Assembly: GCA_964450865.1 (NCBI GenBank)
Contig: CAYVHB010000041.1
Location: forward strand, 1-23,652
DNA: 23,652 nt
Source of the DNA: CAYVHB01 sp964450865
GTDB lineage: Bacteria > Bacillota > Clostridia > Saccharofermentanales > UBA5734
Reading direction: 5' to 3'
The notes beneath the pieces are model-generated. The model was not told the DNA's origin, did no database searches, and was given only the letters and a program-made list of their open reading frames with translations. Positions within the stretch are counted from its first letter, which is position 1. Every line of letters begins with the position of its first letter. The position numbers were made by a program, and so were the translations under genes. Shown piece after piece: positions 1 to 7,252 of this stretch.

Positions 1-32
1 GTCAGCCAGCACAAGTGAAGGATCAAGTATCC

Positions 33-1556
33 ATGAAGCAGAAAGATCAGGCCAGGCGGCACACTGCCGCAGTCCGCAATCCGGCATTGTGCAGGGTCCG
101 TACCGGCCCGCTCCGGCCAGTCGCCGGCTTCGCCTGTCAGGCCGCGGTCCGTCTTCCAGGATTCCCCTGGAATCGATCTCCCTGGCATCCGGGCTGCCGG
201 TTTGCTGCCTGGCGTCTGCCAGGCCTGCTGCTGATCCTGTCGCTGATCCTGTTGCTGGCCGGTTCTGGCAGCGCCTGCGGGCTTGCAGGACCCGATAACA
301 TTTCCGCAACTGATAAACCGGCCACACCGGCGGCCACTTCGCTAACGGCCACATCGGCCATATCGGTCACGTCAGCCGCCGCCCCGCAGATCCTGCATAT
401 CCTGCAGAACAAAGTCGAGGTCGCCGATGTCTTCCGTCGCATGGCTGCGGCATACACGGCTGAAAATCCATCGGTCCGGCTGGAAATTGAGACGATCGGT
501 GCCGGCAAGGACTACCTGTCCAGCCTGGTTGTCCGCTTTGAATCGGGTGATGCCCCGGACATATTTACCAACGACGGCTATGCTTTGTTCGATGCCTGGG
601 TTGACCGGGCTGCCGATCTGAGCGATGAGCCCTGGGTTGCCGACATGGTCGCCGGAGCCGGTGATCCGGTGCTGCGCGACGGCCGGCTGTATGGCATGCC
701 CGAGGCCATCGAGGGCTTTGGCTTTGCCTATAATAAACAACTGTTTGCCCGGGCCGGTATCCGGCAGCCACCGGATACCCTGGCCAGCCTGGCCGAGGCT
801 TGTCAGCGCCTGCAGGCGGCCGGGATCCGTCCATTTGCCAATGGTTATGCTGAGTGGTGGGTCCTGGGCAATCATAACCTCTCGATCCCGCTGGCCCATC
901 AGGCGGATATCGGGGCCTTTCTGGCTGATATCTGCACCGGGCGCCACAGCTTTGCCGATGGAACCGACGTACAGGGCTGGATTCAGCTGCTCGACCTGAC
1001 ACTGGCCTATGGCCAGGATGACCCGACCCAGAATGGGGACTATGCCACCATCCTGGCTGATTTCTCTTCAGGTGAGGCAGCCATGATCCAGCAGGGGAAC
1101 TGGATCCAGCCGCTGTTGGAAAAAGCCAACCCGGACCTTGATGTCGGATTTTTGCCGATTCCGATCAGTCAGACGCCCGATCCGAACATCCCTGTTGGCG
1201 TGCCCAATTTCTGGATTGTCAGCCGCAGTTCCCCCCGGGAGCAGGCAGCCCGGTCCTGGCTCAACTGGCTGGTCAGTTCGCCGACCGGCCAGGCCTACAT
1301 CACGGATCAACTTAAATATGTCCCGGCCTTTACCAATATCCGGACCGACCATCAGACCGGCCTGAATGCCGCACTTGCCGCTGCCATCGCGGCTGGCCAC
1401 ACCTATCCCTGGCAATTCCCGCGGCTGCCGACGGGGGCCAGTGTGGAAATTGCCCATGCCATGCGTCAGTATCTGCAAGGCAACCTGCCTGCCCCGGGCT
1501 TGTTCCAGGCTATTGATGCCGCTATCATTGCGGCCAGTCAGCGGGCCGGCTCATGA
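33..1556 (+). CDS. Sugar-type extracellular solute-binding protein, probable sensor for the adjacent kinase
   Basis: This is a family 1 (MalE-like) solute-binding protein of 507 residues. The frame is open to the window's left edge and a GTG lies at 15, but ATG 33 is preferred because AAGGA (18-22) sits 10 bases before it. About 63 residues rich in Arg, Pro and Trp come before a hydrophobic stretch (about 64-77) and Cys82 in a GSAC context, a poor lipobox, so anchoring could be by lipid or by an uncleaved helix. The mature part shows the expected landmarks: a DxFTND-like segment, a QQGNW motif and a C-terminal 'WLNWLVSSPTGQ' helix, all matched in the transporter's binding protein at 3688. Its stop overlaps the kinase start (ATGA), which points to a sensory rather than a transport role. 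That role is inferred; the family assignment is firm. Confidence 0.85.
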   Translation: MKQKDQARRHTAAVRNPALCRVRTGPLRPVAGFACQAAVRLPGFPWNRSPWHPGCRFAAWRLPGLLLILSLILLLAGSGSACGLAGPDNISATDKPATPAATSLTATSAISVTSAAAPQILHILQNKVEVADVFRRMAAAYTAENPSVRLEIETIGAGKDYLSSLVVRFESGDAPDIFTNDGYALFDAWVDRAADLSDEPWVADMVAGAGDPVLRDGRLYGMPEAIEGFGFAYNKQLFARAGIRQPPDTLASLAEACQRLQAAGIRPFANGYAEWWVLGNHNLSIPLAHQADIGAFLADICTGRHSFADGTDVQGWIQLLDLTLAYGQDDPTQNGDYATILADFSSGEAAMIQQGNWIQPLLEKANPDLDVGFLPIPISQTPDPNIPVGVPNFWIVSRSSPREQAARSWLNWLVSSPTGQAYITDQLKYVPAFTNIRTDHQTGLNAALAAAIAAGHTYPWQFPRLPTGASVEIAHAMRQYLQGNLPAPGLFQAIDAAIIAASQRAGS

Positions 1557-3439
1557 AACCGCTCGAACGCTTCCGCCGGGGCCTGAAGGATCTTTTTCAA
1601 AATATGCGGATGCAGTACAAGCTGCTGCTGCTGTTCATGCTGCTGTCGTTCCTGCCCTTGCTGGTTGCTGTGATTTACGCCTCGACGCTGTCCAGCCAGA
1701 CAATCCGCGCGAAAACCAGCACCTATTCCCGCCAGCTGGTCACGCAAGTCAGCATGAATCTGGATACCAGCCTGCAGAAAATCAAGGGCTATAGCGATGA
1801 TTTCATTCTGGCTCCGGCTATCACCAACCGGATGTTTGGCTATCGCGGCAGAACCGCACCGGATCAGCTGAATGTGCGCAACTACTTCTCGATTGAATTG
1901 CAGCTGCGTTTCCTCAATATTGAAGCGATCAACGATGTGCTGCTGATTCTTTACAAAGACGAACCGCCCGCGGCGGCCATCCCGGCTTATGATACCGCAC
2001 AGATTGCCCAGACCCGCTGGGACGCCGATGAAGTCGGGCGGCTGATCCGTCTCAATGAAGACCCGGCCAATACGCGCAACCTGACCCTGACGGTCGCGTC
2101 TGTCGCCGGATCCGGCGCGCCCGTCCTGGTCATGGGCCGCAAGATTATCCACGCGGCCACCGGTGAAGTATTCGGCCAGATGCTGATTGCCCTTGATCCG
2201 GCCTATTTCAGCGATATTTATGCCAGGACCCGCATCGGTGACAGCTCCCAGATCTGTATCGTGGACGAATCCGGCACAGTCCTGAGCAGCCTGAGCCCCG
2301 ATCTGCCGCCCGGTCAGCTGTTCCCCTCGCCAGAACTGATCAAGCGGATCCAGACCGCCGCCAGGTCCCGTTCCCAGGCCAGCGCCGGCCCGGCCGGAGA
2401 TGATAGCGGCAATGCCGGCGCCAGTGACAGCTTTCCCCTGCAGCTGGGGGGTACCGGCTTCCAGGTGACCAGCGCGGCGATCGGTACGTCCGGCCTGCAA
2501 GCTATCCTCCTGGTGCCGGACAGCTATCTGAATGCCGAGAATGCCCAGTTTGTCCGGCAGATGCTGGTGCTAACCTTTGTAATCCTGGTCCTGGCTGTCT
2601 TCTTTTCATTTTTGCTGGCCCGCGGAATTGCCTCGCCATTGCGGGAACTGGCAGCCATCATGGGCCAGCTCGGCGAGGGCGGTTCCTTTCGCCGGCTGGT
2701 GGTGAAGCGCAATGACGAGATTGGTGATCTCGAACGCAGCTTCAATGCCATGTCCGGGGCTATCGAGGACCTGGTGGCACGAATTGAGACTGAGAACAAA
2801 ATACGGCGCCTCAGTGAGCTGCAGGTCCTGGAGTACCAGATCAATCCGCATTTCCTCTACAATGCCCTGGATGCGATCAACTGGATGGCCCAGAAGGCTG
2901 CCCAGCCGGAGGTCAGTGCCATGATTACCGCCCTGGCCCGTTTTTATCGGCTTGGCTTGAGCAAAGGCAAGGAGGTCTACACGATACGCGACGAGCTGGA
3001 CCATGTCCGCAATTTTCTTGTCATCAGCCGCCTGCGCCACCAGGACAGCTTTCAGTTCCAGTTTGCCGTCGATCCGGAAATCTTGAGTTTAAAAACCTTG
3101 CGGATCATCCTCCAGCCGCTGGTTGAAAATGCCATCAAGCATGGCATGCGCGGCTTGCTCAGTGGCGCTGGCCTGATCCGGATTGCCGGGACCCGCCGCG
3201 GCGACCTGGTCATCCTGACCGTAGAAGACAACGGCCGCGGTATCGAGCCGGTCCGCCTGCAGCATCTCAATACAGCACTGGCCGCGATGCAGGAGATCTC
3301 GGCCGGGGAGAACGGCTTCGGGCTGCTTAACGTACACCAGCGCCTGCGCCTGCGCTACGGAGAGCCCTGCGGGGTCGTGCTGGAGAGCCAGATAGGCCAG
3401 GGGACGATTGCCAAGATCACCATTCCTGTCAATCGTTAA
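1553..3439 (+). CDS. YesM/LytS-type sensor histidine kinase
   Basis: A membrane kinase of 628 residues that would sense an extracellular cue and phosphorylate a YesN-like response regulator. TM1 spans about 22-44, followed by an extracytoplasmic domain of roughly 290 residues, TM2 at about 337-357, and a HAMP linker (about 358-410). The His_kinase domain has the QINPHFLYN motif with phospho-acceptor His433. The ATPase part shows the N box (ENAIKHG, Asn526), DNGRGI (Asp559) and a GFGLLNVHQRL G2 box. All catalytic elements look intact. The gene overlaps the upstream binding-protein gene by 4 bases, so the two are probably translationally coupled and act together. No response regulator lies downstream; it is expected just left of the window. 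Confidence 0.93.
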   Translation: MKPLERFRRGLKDLFQNMRMQYKLLLLFMLLSFLPLLVAVIYASTLSSQTIRAKTSTYSRQLVTQVSMNLDTSLQKIKGYSDDFILAPAITNRMFGYRGRTAPDQLNVRNYFSIELQLRFLNIEAINDVLLILYKDEPPAAAIPAYDTAQIAQTRWDADEVGRLIRLNEDPANTRNLTLTVASVAGSGAPVLVMGRKIIHAATGEVFGQMLIALDPAYFSDIYARTRIGDSSQICIVDESGTVLSSLSPDLPPGQLFPSPELIKRIQTAARSRSQASAGPAGDDSGNAGASDSFPLQLGGTGFQVTSAAIGTSGLQAILLVPDSYLNAENAQFVRQMLVLTFVILVLAVFFSFLLARGIASPLRELAAIMGQLGEGGSFRRLVVKRNDEIGDLERSFNAMSGAIEDLVARIETENKIRRLSELQVLEYQINPHFLYNALDAINWMAQKAAQPEVSAMITALARFYRLGLSKGKEVYTIRDELDHVRNFLVISRLRHQDSFQFQFAVDPEILSLKTLRIILQPLVENAIKHGMRGLLSGAGLIRIAGTRRGDLVILTVEDNGRGIEPVRLQHLNTALAAMQEISAGENGFGLLNVHQRLRLRYGEPCGVVLESQIGQGTIAKITIPVNR

Positions 3440-3511
3440 CATGTCTGCCTGGGCCTGATCAGTCGCAAAAAAGAACTTCTGTGACCGCTTTCCTGTCAAT
3501 CGTTAACATGT
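3423..3511 (+). repeat. 22-bp direct repeat, two perfect copies 67 bp apart
   Basis: Identical 22-base copies lie at 3423-3444 and 3490-3511, each containing CAATCGTTAACATGT. The first copy spans the last codons and stop of the kinase gene and the second is in the spacer. The flanks beyond the 22 bases differ, so this is not a simple recent duplication of a larger block. Both copies lie upstream of the transporter promoter (the second is centred about 60 bases before the -35), a suitable place for regulator binding. Binding is inferred. Confidence 0.8.
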
Positions 3512-3559
3512 GCAAAATAAACAAACAAAAATAACAAACAAAATGATAAATAAGTGGAA

Positions 3560-3588
3560 TTTACCATCTGCAGGTTATATTGTATAAA
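3560..3588 (+). promoter_or_regulatory. Probable sigma-A promoter of the sugar transport operon
   Basis: TTTACC at 3560-3565 and TATAAA at 3583-3588 are separated by 17 bases. An A-rich tract (about 3514-3555) resembling an UP element lies just upstream. Transcription would start near 3595 and give a leader of about 93 bases before GTG 3688. The leader has a short GGGG/CCCC hairpin (3610-3613 with 3623-3626), but no riboswitch class was recognised. Confidence 0.6.
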
Positions 3589-3687
3589 AAAAGGGAGAGC
3601 CTTTCAGACGGGGCAACTAAAACCCCTGACGAATATGTTCCCAGTAACTGTTGTTTCCGAAACCACAAGAATGAAGGAGGAACTACT

Positions 3688-5235
3688 GTGAAAAAAATGA
3701 CGAAACTGTTCTCGCTGCTCCTCGTCCTCGTCATGGCCGTCTCTGTTTTTGCCGGCTGTGCGAAAACCACCACCACCACCGCTGCTCCCGGTGAAACCAC
3801 CACCACCGCCGCAGTCACCACCACGGCCGCCCAGACCGGCGACTATGACTTCTACATCTTCAACACCAAAGGTGAAAATGCCGACGCTCTCCAGGCTGCT
3901 GTCGATGCCTATGCCGCAAAGACCGGCCAGAAAATCAAATGCTTCTCCCTCGGCGCCGGTACCGCCAGCGGCGATACCCTCGCAACCGAAATGAACTCCG
4001 AGAAGAAGCCCTCTATCTTCTCGATCATGAATCTCCAGGAACTTGCCGGCTGGAAAGAAGGCGGCTACGCCCTCGACCTGACCAAGGCGACCGAGCCTTC
4101 CTTCAAGGCCATGCATGACGCGGTTGCCCAGGGCCTGCGCCTGACCACCGACGGCGTCAACAGCTACGGCATCCCGTACAACGTTGAAGGTTACGGCTAT
4201 GTTGTTGACAAGAAGATGGTCGCCGACCTCTTCGGCGAAGCCAATGTTACTGCCTGGCTGGCCAGCTTCAAGACCGCGACCTATGCCGAATTCGAAGCTG
4301 CTGTCAAGACGATCGCCGCCTACATCAAGGACGGCACCGCCGGCACCGTGACCCTGAGCGGCAAGGGCTATGCCCTCAATGCCACCAAGGGCGAACTGGC
4401 CAAGTCCCTCAATGGCGTCTTCGCCACCGCCGGTTCCCAGAAATGGACCTACGGCGACCACTTCATCAACATCGCTGTTGATGCCGTCTTCGCTAACCCG
4501 GCCGCTGCTGCTGGCGCCACCGACATCGCTGACATGAAGGGCGCCCTGGTTGCCTATGCCAAGGCCCTCGACCTCAAGACATCCAATGCTGCCGGCCTCA
4601 ACGGCGCCCTGCCCCGTGGCCCGGAATTCATCAATACCACCACCGCCGGCTATGACCAGTCTGTCCAGATCTTCGTCGAACACAAAGGCCTCTTCCTCAA
4701 GCAGGGCAACTGGGTCTTCACCAACATGGAAAAGATCGATCCGGACAAGAAAGTTACCCCGAACCTGACCTTCCTGCCGGTCAAGATGCCCTTCGCCCAG
4801 GCTGACATCAAGGCCGCCGGCCTGACCGTCGACCATATGCTGTCCTCCATCCCGGTCTTCGTCCCGAACTACTACGCCATCAATGCCAAGGTGCCGCAGG
4901 CTGAGCAGGAAAAGGCCGAGAAGTTCCTCGTCTGGCTCAATACCGATCCGGAAGGCCAGAAATTCATCGTCGAAAACATGGCCTTCATCCCCTACAATGC
5001 TGATCCGGCCAAGACCACCCTGCCGAACAGCCTCGGCCAGTCCATCCTTGAATACATGCAGACCAACAACACCCTGACCAATGCTTACGCTGGCGCTCCG
5101 ACCGGCTGGGCTGGTGAAGTTGTCGGCCTCAAGGTCATGGAAGATTACCTGACCAAGGCTACCTGGTCTGAGAAGGACTACACGGACATCGCCGACTACG
5201 CGATCGCCCAGTGGAAAGAACTGAAGAACCAATAA
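3688..5235 (+). CDS. Sugar ABC transporter solute-binding lipoprotein
   Basis: The binding protein of the importer, 515 residues. GTG 3688 is chosen over the longer frame from 3580 because AAGGAGG (3674-3680) lies 7 bases before it and because it gives a textbook lipoprotein signal: two Lys residues, a hydrophobic core and VFAGC with lipidated Cys24. A Thr/Ala-rich linker follows, as is common in surface lipoproteins, then a family 1 solute-binding fold with a KQGNW motif and a C-terminal 'FLVWLNTDPEGQKF' helix. It is paralogous to the binding protein at 33. Codon use differs from its neighbours, with many CTC, GCC, ACC and AAG codons, as in strongly expressed genes. A hairpin between this gene and the permeases fits higher expression of the binding protein. 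The substrate is inferred to be a maltodextrin-like sugar from the adjacent glucosidase. Confidence 0.93.
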   Translation: MKKMTKLFSLLLVLVMAVSVFAGCAKTTTTTAAPGETTTTAAVTTTAAQTGDYDFYIFNTKGENADALQAAVDAYAAKTGQKIKCFSLGAGTASGDTLATEMNSEKKPSIFSIMNLQELAGWKEGGYALDLTKATEPSFKAMHDAVAQGLRLTTDGVNSYGIPYNVEGYGYVVDKKMVADLFGEANVTAWLASFKTATYAEFEAAVKTIAAYIKDGTAGTVTLSGKGYALNATKGELAKSLNGVFATAGSQKWTYGDHFINIAVDAVFANPAAAAGATDIADMKGALVAYAKALDLKTSNAAGLNGALPRGPEFINTTTAGYDQSVQIFVEHKGLFLKQGNWVFTNMEKIDPDKKVTPNLTFLPVKMPFAQADIKAAGLTVDHMLSSIPVFVPNYYAINAKVPQAEQEKAEKFLVWLNTDPEGQKFIVENMAFIPYNADPAKTTLPNSLGQSILEYMQTNNTLTNAYAGAPTGWAGEVVGLKVMEDYLTKATWSEKDYTDIADYAIAQWKELKNQ

Positions 5236-5253
5236 GCTGCAATCGGATACCCG

Positions 5254-5295
5254 GTGGCTGCAGAGATTTTCGAACTCGTCTTTCTCTGCAGCCAC
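5254..5295 (+). terminator. Intercistronic hairpin with T tail between binding protein and permease
   Basis: A perfect 13-bp stem, GTGGCTGCAGAGA (5254-5266) with its complement at 5283-5295, has a 16-base loop and is followed by TTTTA. It starts 18 bases after the binding-protein stop and 45 bases before the permease start. It may be a partial terminator or an mRNA-stabilising structure that sets the ratio of binding protein to permeases. Confidence 0.75.
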
Positions 5296-5339
5296 TTTTA
5301 TGCCAAAAACCGACTAACTGTTGACATGGGGGGTAGACA

Positions 5340-6263
5340 ATGGAAGGTTTCTATAAGAAATGGTTTCTGCCACTGGCCCTTCCGGCCATACTGCTTTTTA
5401 CTTTTGTAATTTTCATTCCGTTTGTATTTGGCGTTTTCTATTCATTCACGGCCTGGCGCGGCACGTATTTTGTCACGAATGTTGTCCAGCCTGATGGCAG
5501 TAACGCCACCCAGAACGCATTCCAGTCCCTGGTGGGCTTTGTCAATTATTCCAAGGCCCTGACCAGCGATAAATTCATGAAATCGTTTGTCTATACCATC
5601 AAGTTCACGGTCGTTGCGGTTGTTTTTGTCAACATTCTTGGTCTGGCCTTTGCCCTGATCGTCAACTCGATCAAAAAAGGTGCCGGCATCTTCCGCACGA
5701 TCTACTTCATGCCCAACCTGCTTGGCGGCCTGGCCCTCGGCTATATCTGGAACTTCATCTTTGAAATCGTCTTCAGCAAGCTGCTCTTTGGTCCGGAAGC
5801 GCTGAACATCCCGTTCCTGACCAACATGACCCAGGACAACACCAAGGCCCTGTTTGCCCTGGCCATGCTGTTGTGCTGGCAGTCGGCCGGTTACATGATG
5901 ATCATCTATATCAACGGCCTCAATACCATCCCTGACGATCTCTTTGAAGCAGCCCGCATTGATGGCGCCAACGCCATCCAGACCTTCCGGGTCATCACTA
6001 TCCCGATGCTGATGCCGGCCTTTACAATCGTCTTCTTCCTGACTTTGTCCGGCTGTTTCAAGCTCCTTGACCAGAATATTGCCTTGACCGACGGCAAGTT
6101 CGACACCCGCATGCTGGCCATGCAGATCCTGCGCACCACCCAGGAGACCTCCCCGCCGAACTATGGTCTGGCCCAGGCCCAGGCGGTTATCTTCTTTGTC
6201 CTGATTGCTGCGGTGTCCTTGCTGCAAGTTTATGTCACCAAGAAGCGGGAGGTAGAAGCATGA
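5340..6263 (+). CDS. Sugar ABC transporter permease, MalF/UgpA type
   Basis: An inner-membrane permease of the carbohydrate-uptake CUT1 type, 307 residues with about six hydrophobic helices. The first is at about 10-30 and the last near the C-terminus. The EAA loop that docks the ATPase is present as EAARIDG (Glu203-Gly209), followed by a conserved IPML segment. The start ATG 5340 is preceded by GGGGGGT (5328-5334), a usable ribosome binding site 5 bases away. It overlaps the next permease by 4 bases (ATGA), so the two are made together as a heterodimeric channel. No ATPase gene follows, so a shared MsmX-like ATPase encoded elsewhere is expected. Confidence 0.94.
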   Translation: MEGFYKKWFLPLALPAILLFTFVIFIPFVFGVFYSFTAWRGTYFVTNVVQPDGSNATQNAFQSLVGFVNYSKALTSDKFMKSFVYTIKFTVVAVVFVNILGLAFALIVNSIKKGAGIFRTIYFMPNLLGGLALGYIWNFIFEIVFSKLLFGPEALNIPFLTNMTQDNTKALFALAMLLCWQSAGYMMIIYINGLNTIPDDLFEAARIDGANAIQTFRVITIPMLMPAFTIVFFLTLSGCFKLLDQNIALTDGKFDTRMLAMQILRTTQETSPPNYGLAQAQAVIFFVLIAAVSLLQVYVTKKREVEA

Positions 6264-7120
6264 GCGTCAAGTTTTCCAAGACAGAGAGCAACCGTACCGT
6301 TGTCATCAAGGGTATCATGTACCTGTTGCTGACCTTGATTGCGATCTATACCCTTTTCCCGCTCTTCTTCGTGCTGGTCAATTCATTCAAGGGCCAGTCC
6401 GAGATCGTCAAGACCCCGCTGGCCCTGCCTTCAAGCTGGGATATCAAGTATGTGCTGAACGCCATTGACAAGCTTGACTTCGTCAAGTCAATTCTCGTTA
6501 CCGTCCTCGTCGTGGCCGTTTCGATCGCCCTGCTGGTCGTCGTGGCCTCGCTGGTCGGCTGGATGATGGTCCGCAACCAGACCAAGGCGTCTGCCGTGCT
6601 GTTCATGTCCTTTACCGCAGCGATGCTGATCCCGTTCCAGTCGGTCATGTATCCGCTGATTTCCCTCTTTGACAAAGCCGGCCTCAAGAATTTCCCCGGC
6701 CTGATCCTCATGTACGGCGGATTTGGCCTGAGCCTGTCAGTCTTCCTCTATCACGGCTTCATCAAGAGCGTGCCGAAGTCGATTGAAGAGGCGGCCCTGA
6801 TTGACGGCGCCAGCGTCTCCCAGCTGTTCTTTACGGTCGTCTTCCCGCTGCTCAAGACCACCACGGCCACTGTCATCATCCTCAATGCGATGTGGGTCTG
6901 GAATGACTTCCTGCTGCCGTTCCTGGTCATTGGCAACCAGAAGACCAAGACCCTGACCTTGTCCCTTTACTTCCAGAAGCTGACCTCCGGCCAGTATGGC
7001 AACCCGTGGGAACTGATTTTCCCGGCCGTCCTGGTTACGATCATCCCGATTGTTATCGTCTTCCTGTTCCTGCAGAAGTTCATCATGAAAGGTGTTGCGG
7101 CTGGCGCGGTCAAGCAATAA
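6260..7120 (+). CDS. Sugar ABC transporter permease, MalG/UgpE type
   Basis: The second permease of the importer, 286 residues. It shows an N-terminal helix (about 15-38), further helices, and the EAA loop EEAALIDG (Glu177-Gly183), ending in a short cytoplasmic tail, as is typical for MalG-type subunits. The start overlaps the stop of the preceding permease by 4 bases. It should pair with that permease and receive sugar from the lipoprotein encoded at 3688. The next gene, a GH13 glucosidase, starts 132 bases later after two stem-loops, so it may be read through from this operon or be partly independent. Confidence 0.94.
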   Translation: MSVKFSKTESNRTVVIKGIMYLLLTLIAIYTLFPLFFVLVNSFKGQSEIVKTPLALPSSWDIKYVLNAIDKLDFVKSILVTVLVVAVSIALLVVVASLVGWMMVRNQTKASAVLFMSFTAAMLIPFQSVMYPLISLFDKAGLKNFPGLILMYGGFGLSLSVFLYHGFIKSVPKSIEEAALIDGASVSQLFFTVVFPLLKTTTATVIILNAMWVWNDFLLPFLVIGNQKTKTLTLSLYFQKLTSGQYGNPWELIFPAVLVTIIPIVIVFLFLQKFIMKGVAAGAVKQ

Positions 7121-7155
7121 TGCCAGCAAGCAGCAAGGAAGGCTGTTAAGCAACA

Positions 7156-7223
7156 AAGCCGTCATACGATGGCTTGACTGAACCCTCCAGCATGACCGGG
7201 ACCTCGCGAGCGTTCCGGTCATG
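7156..7223 (+). promoter_or_regulatory. Two stem-loops between permease and glucosidase genes
   Basis: One weak hairpin is at 7156-7162 with 7169-7175. A stronger one pairs CATGACCGGGA (7191-7201) with 7213-7223, 11 bp including one G-T wobble, and its loop contains the palindrome CTCGCGAG. No T run follows, so it is not a classical terminator. It could be a processing site, a translational control element, or an attenuator ahead of the glucosidase. Confidence 0.35.
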
Positions 7224-7252
7224 TCTTACCTTACGGCAGGAGAACGGGTGCA

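Noticed and set aside
1538..2500. 320-residue minus-strand frame across the kinase gene
   Set aside because: Shadow of a kinase with all expected domains; composition is Gln/Gly/Arg-rich with no motif.
3595..3687. Riboswitch in the transporter leader
   Set aside because: Only a short GGGG/CCCC hairpin is seen; the conserved cores of glycine, SAM, c-di-GMP, preQ1 and similar classes were not recognised.
3604..5295. 563-residue open frame antisense to the binding-protein gene
   Set aside because: Its composition (Gly, Asp and Val-rich, low complexity) follows from strong codon bias on the plus strand; there is no ribosome binding site or recognisable domain, and the plus-strand gene is unambiguous.
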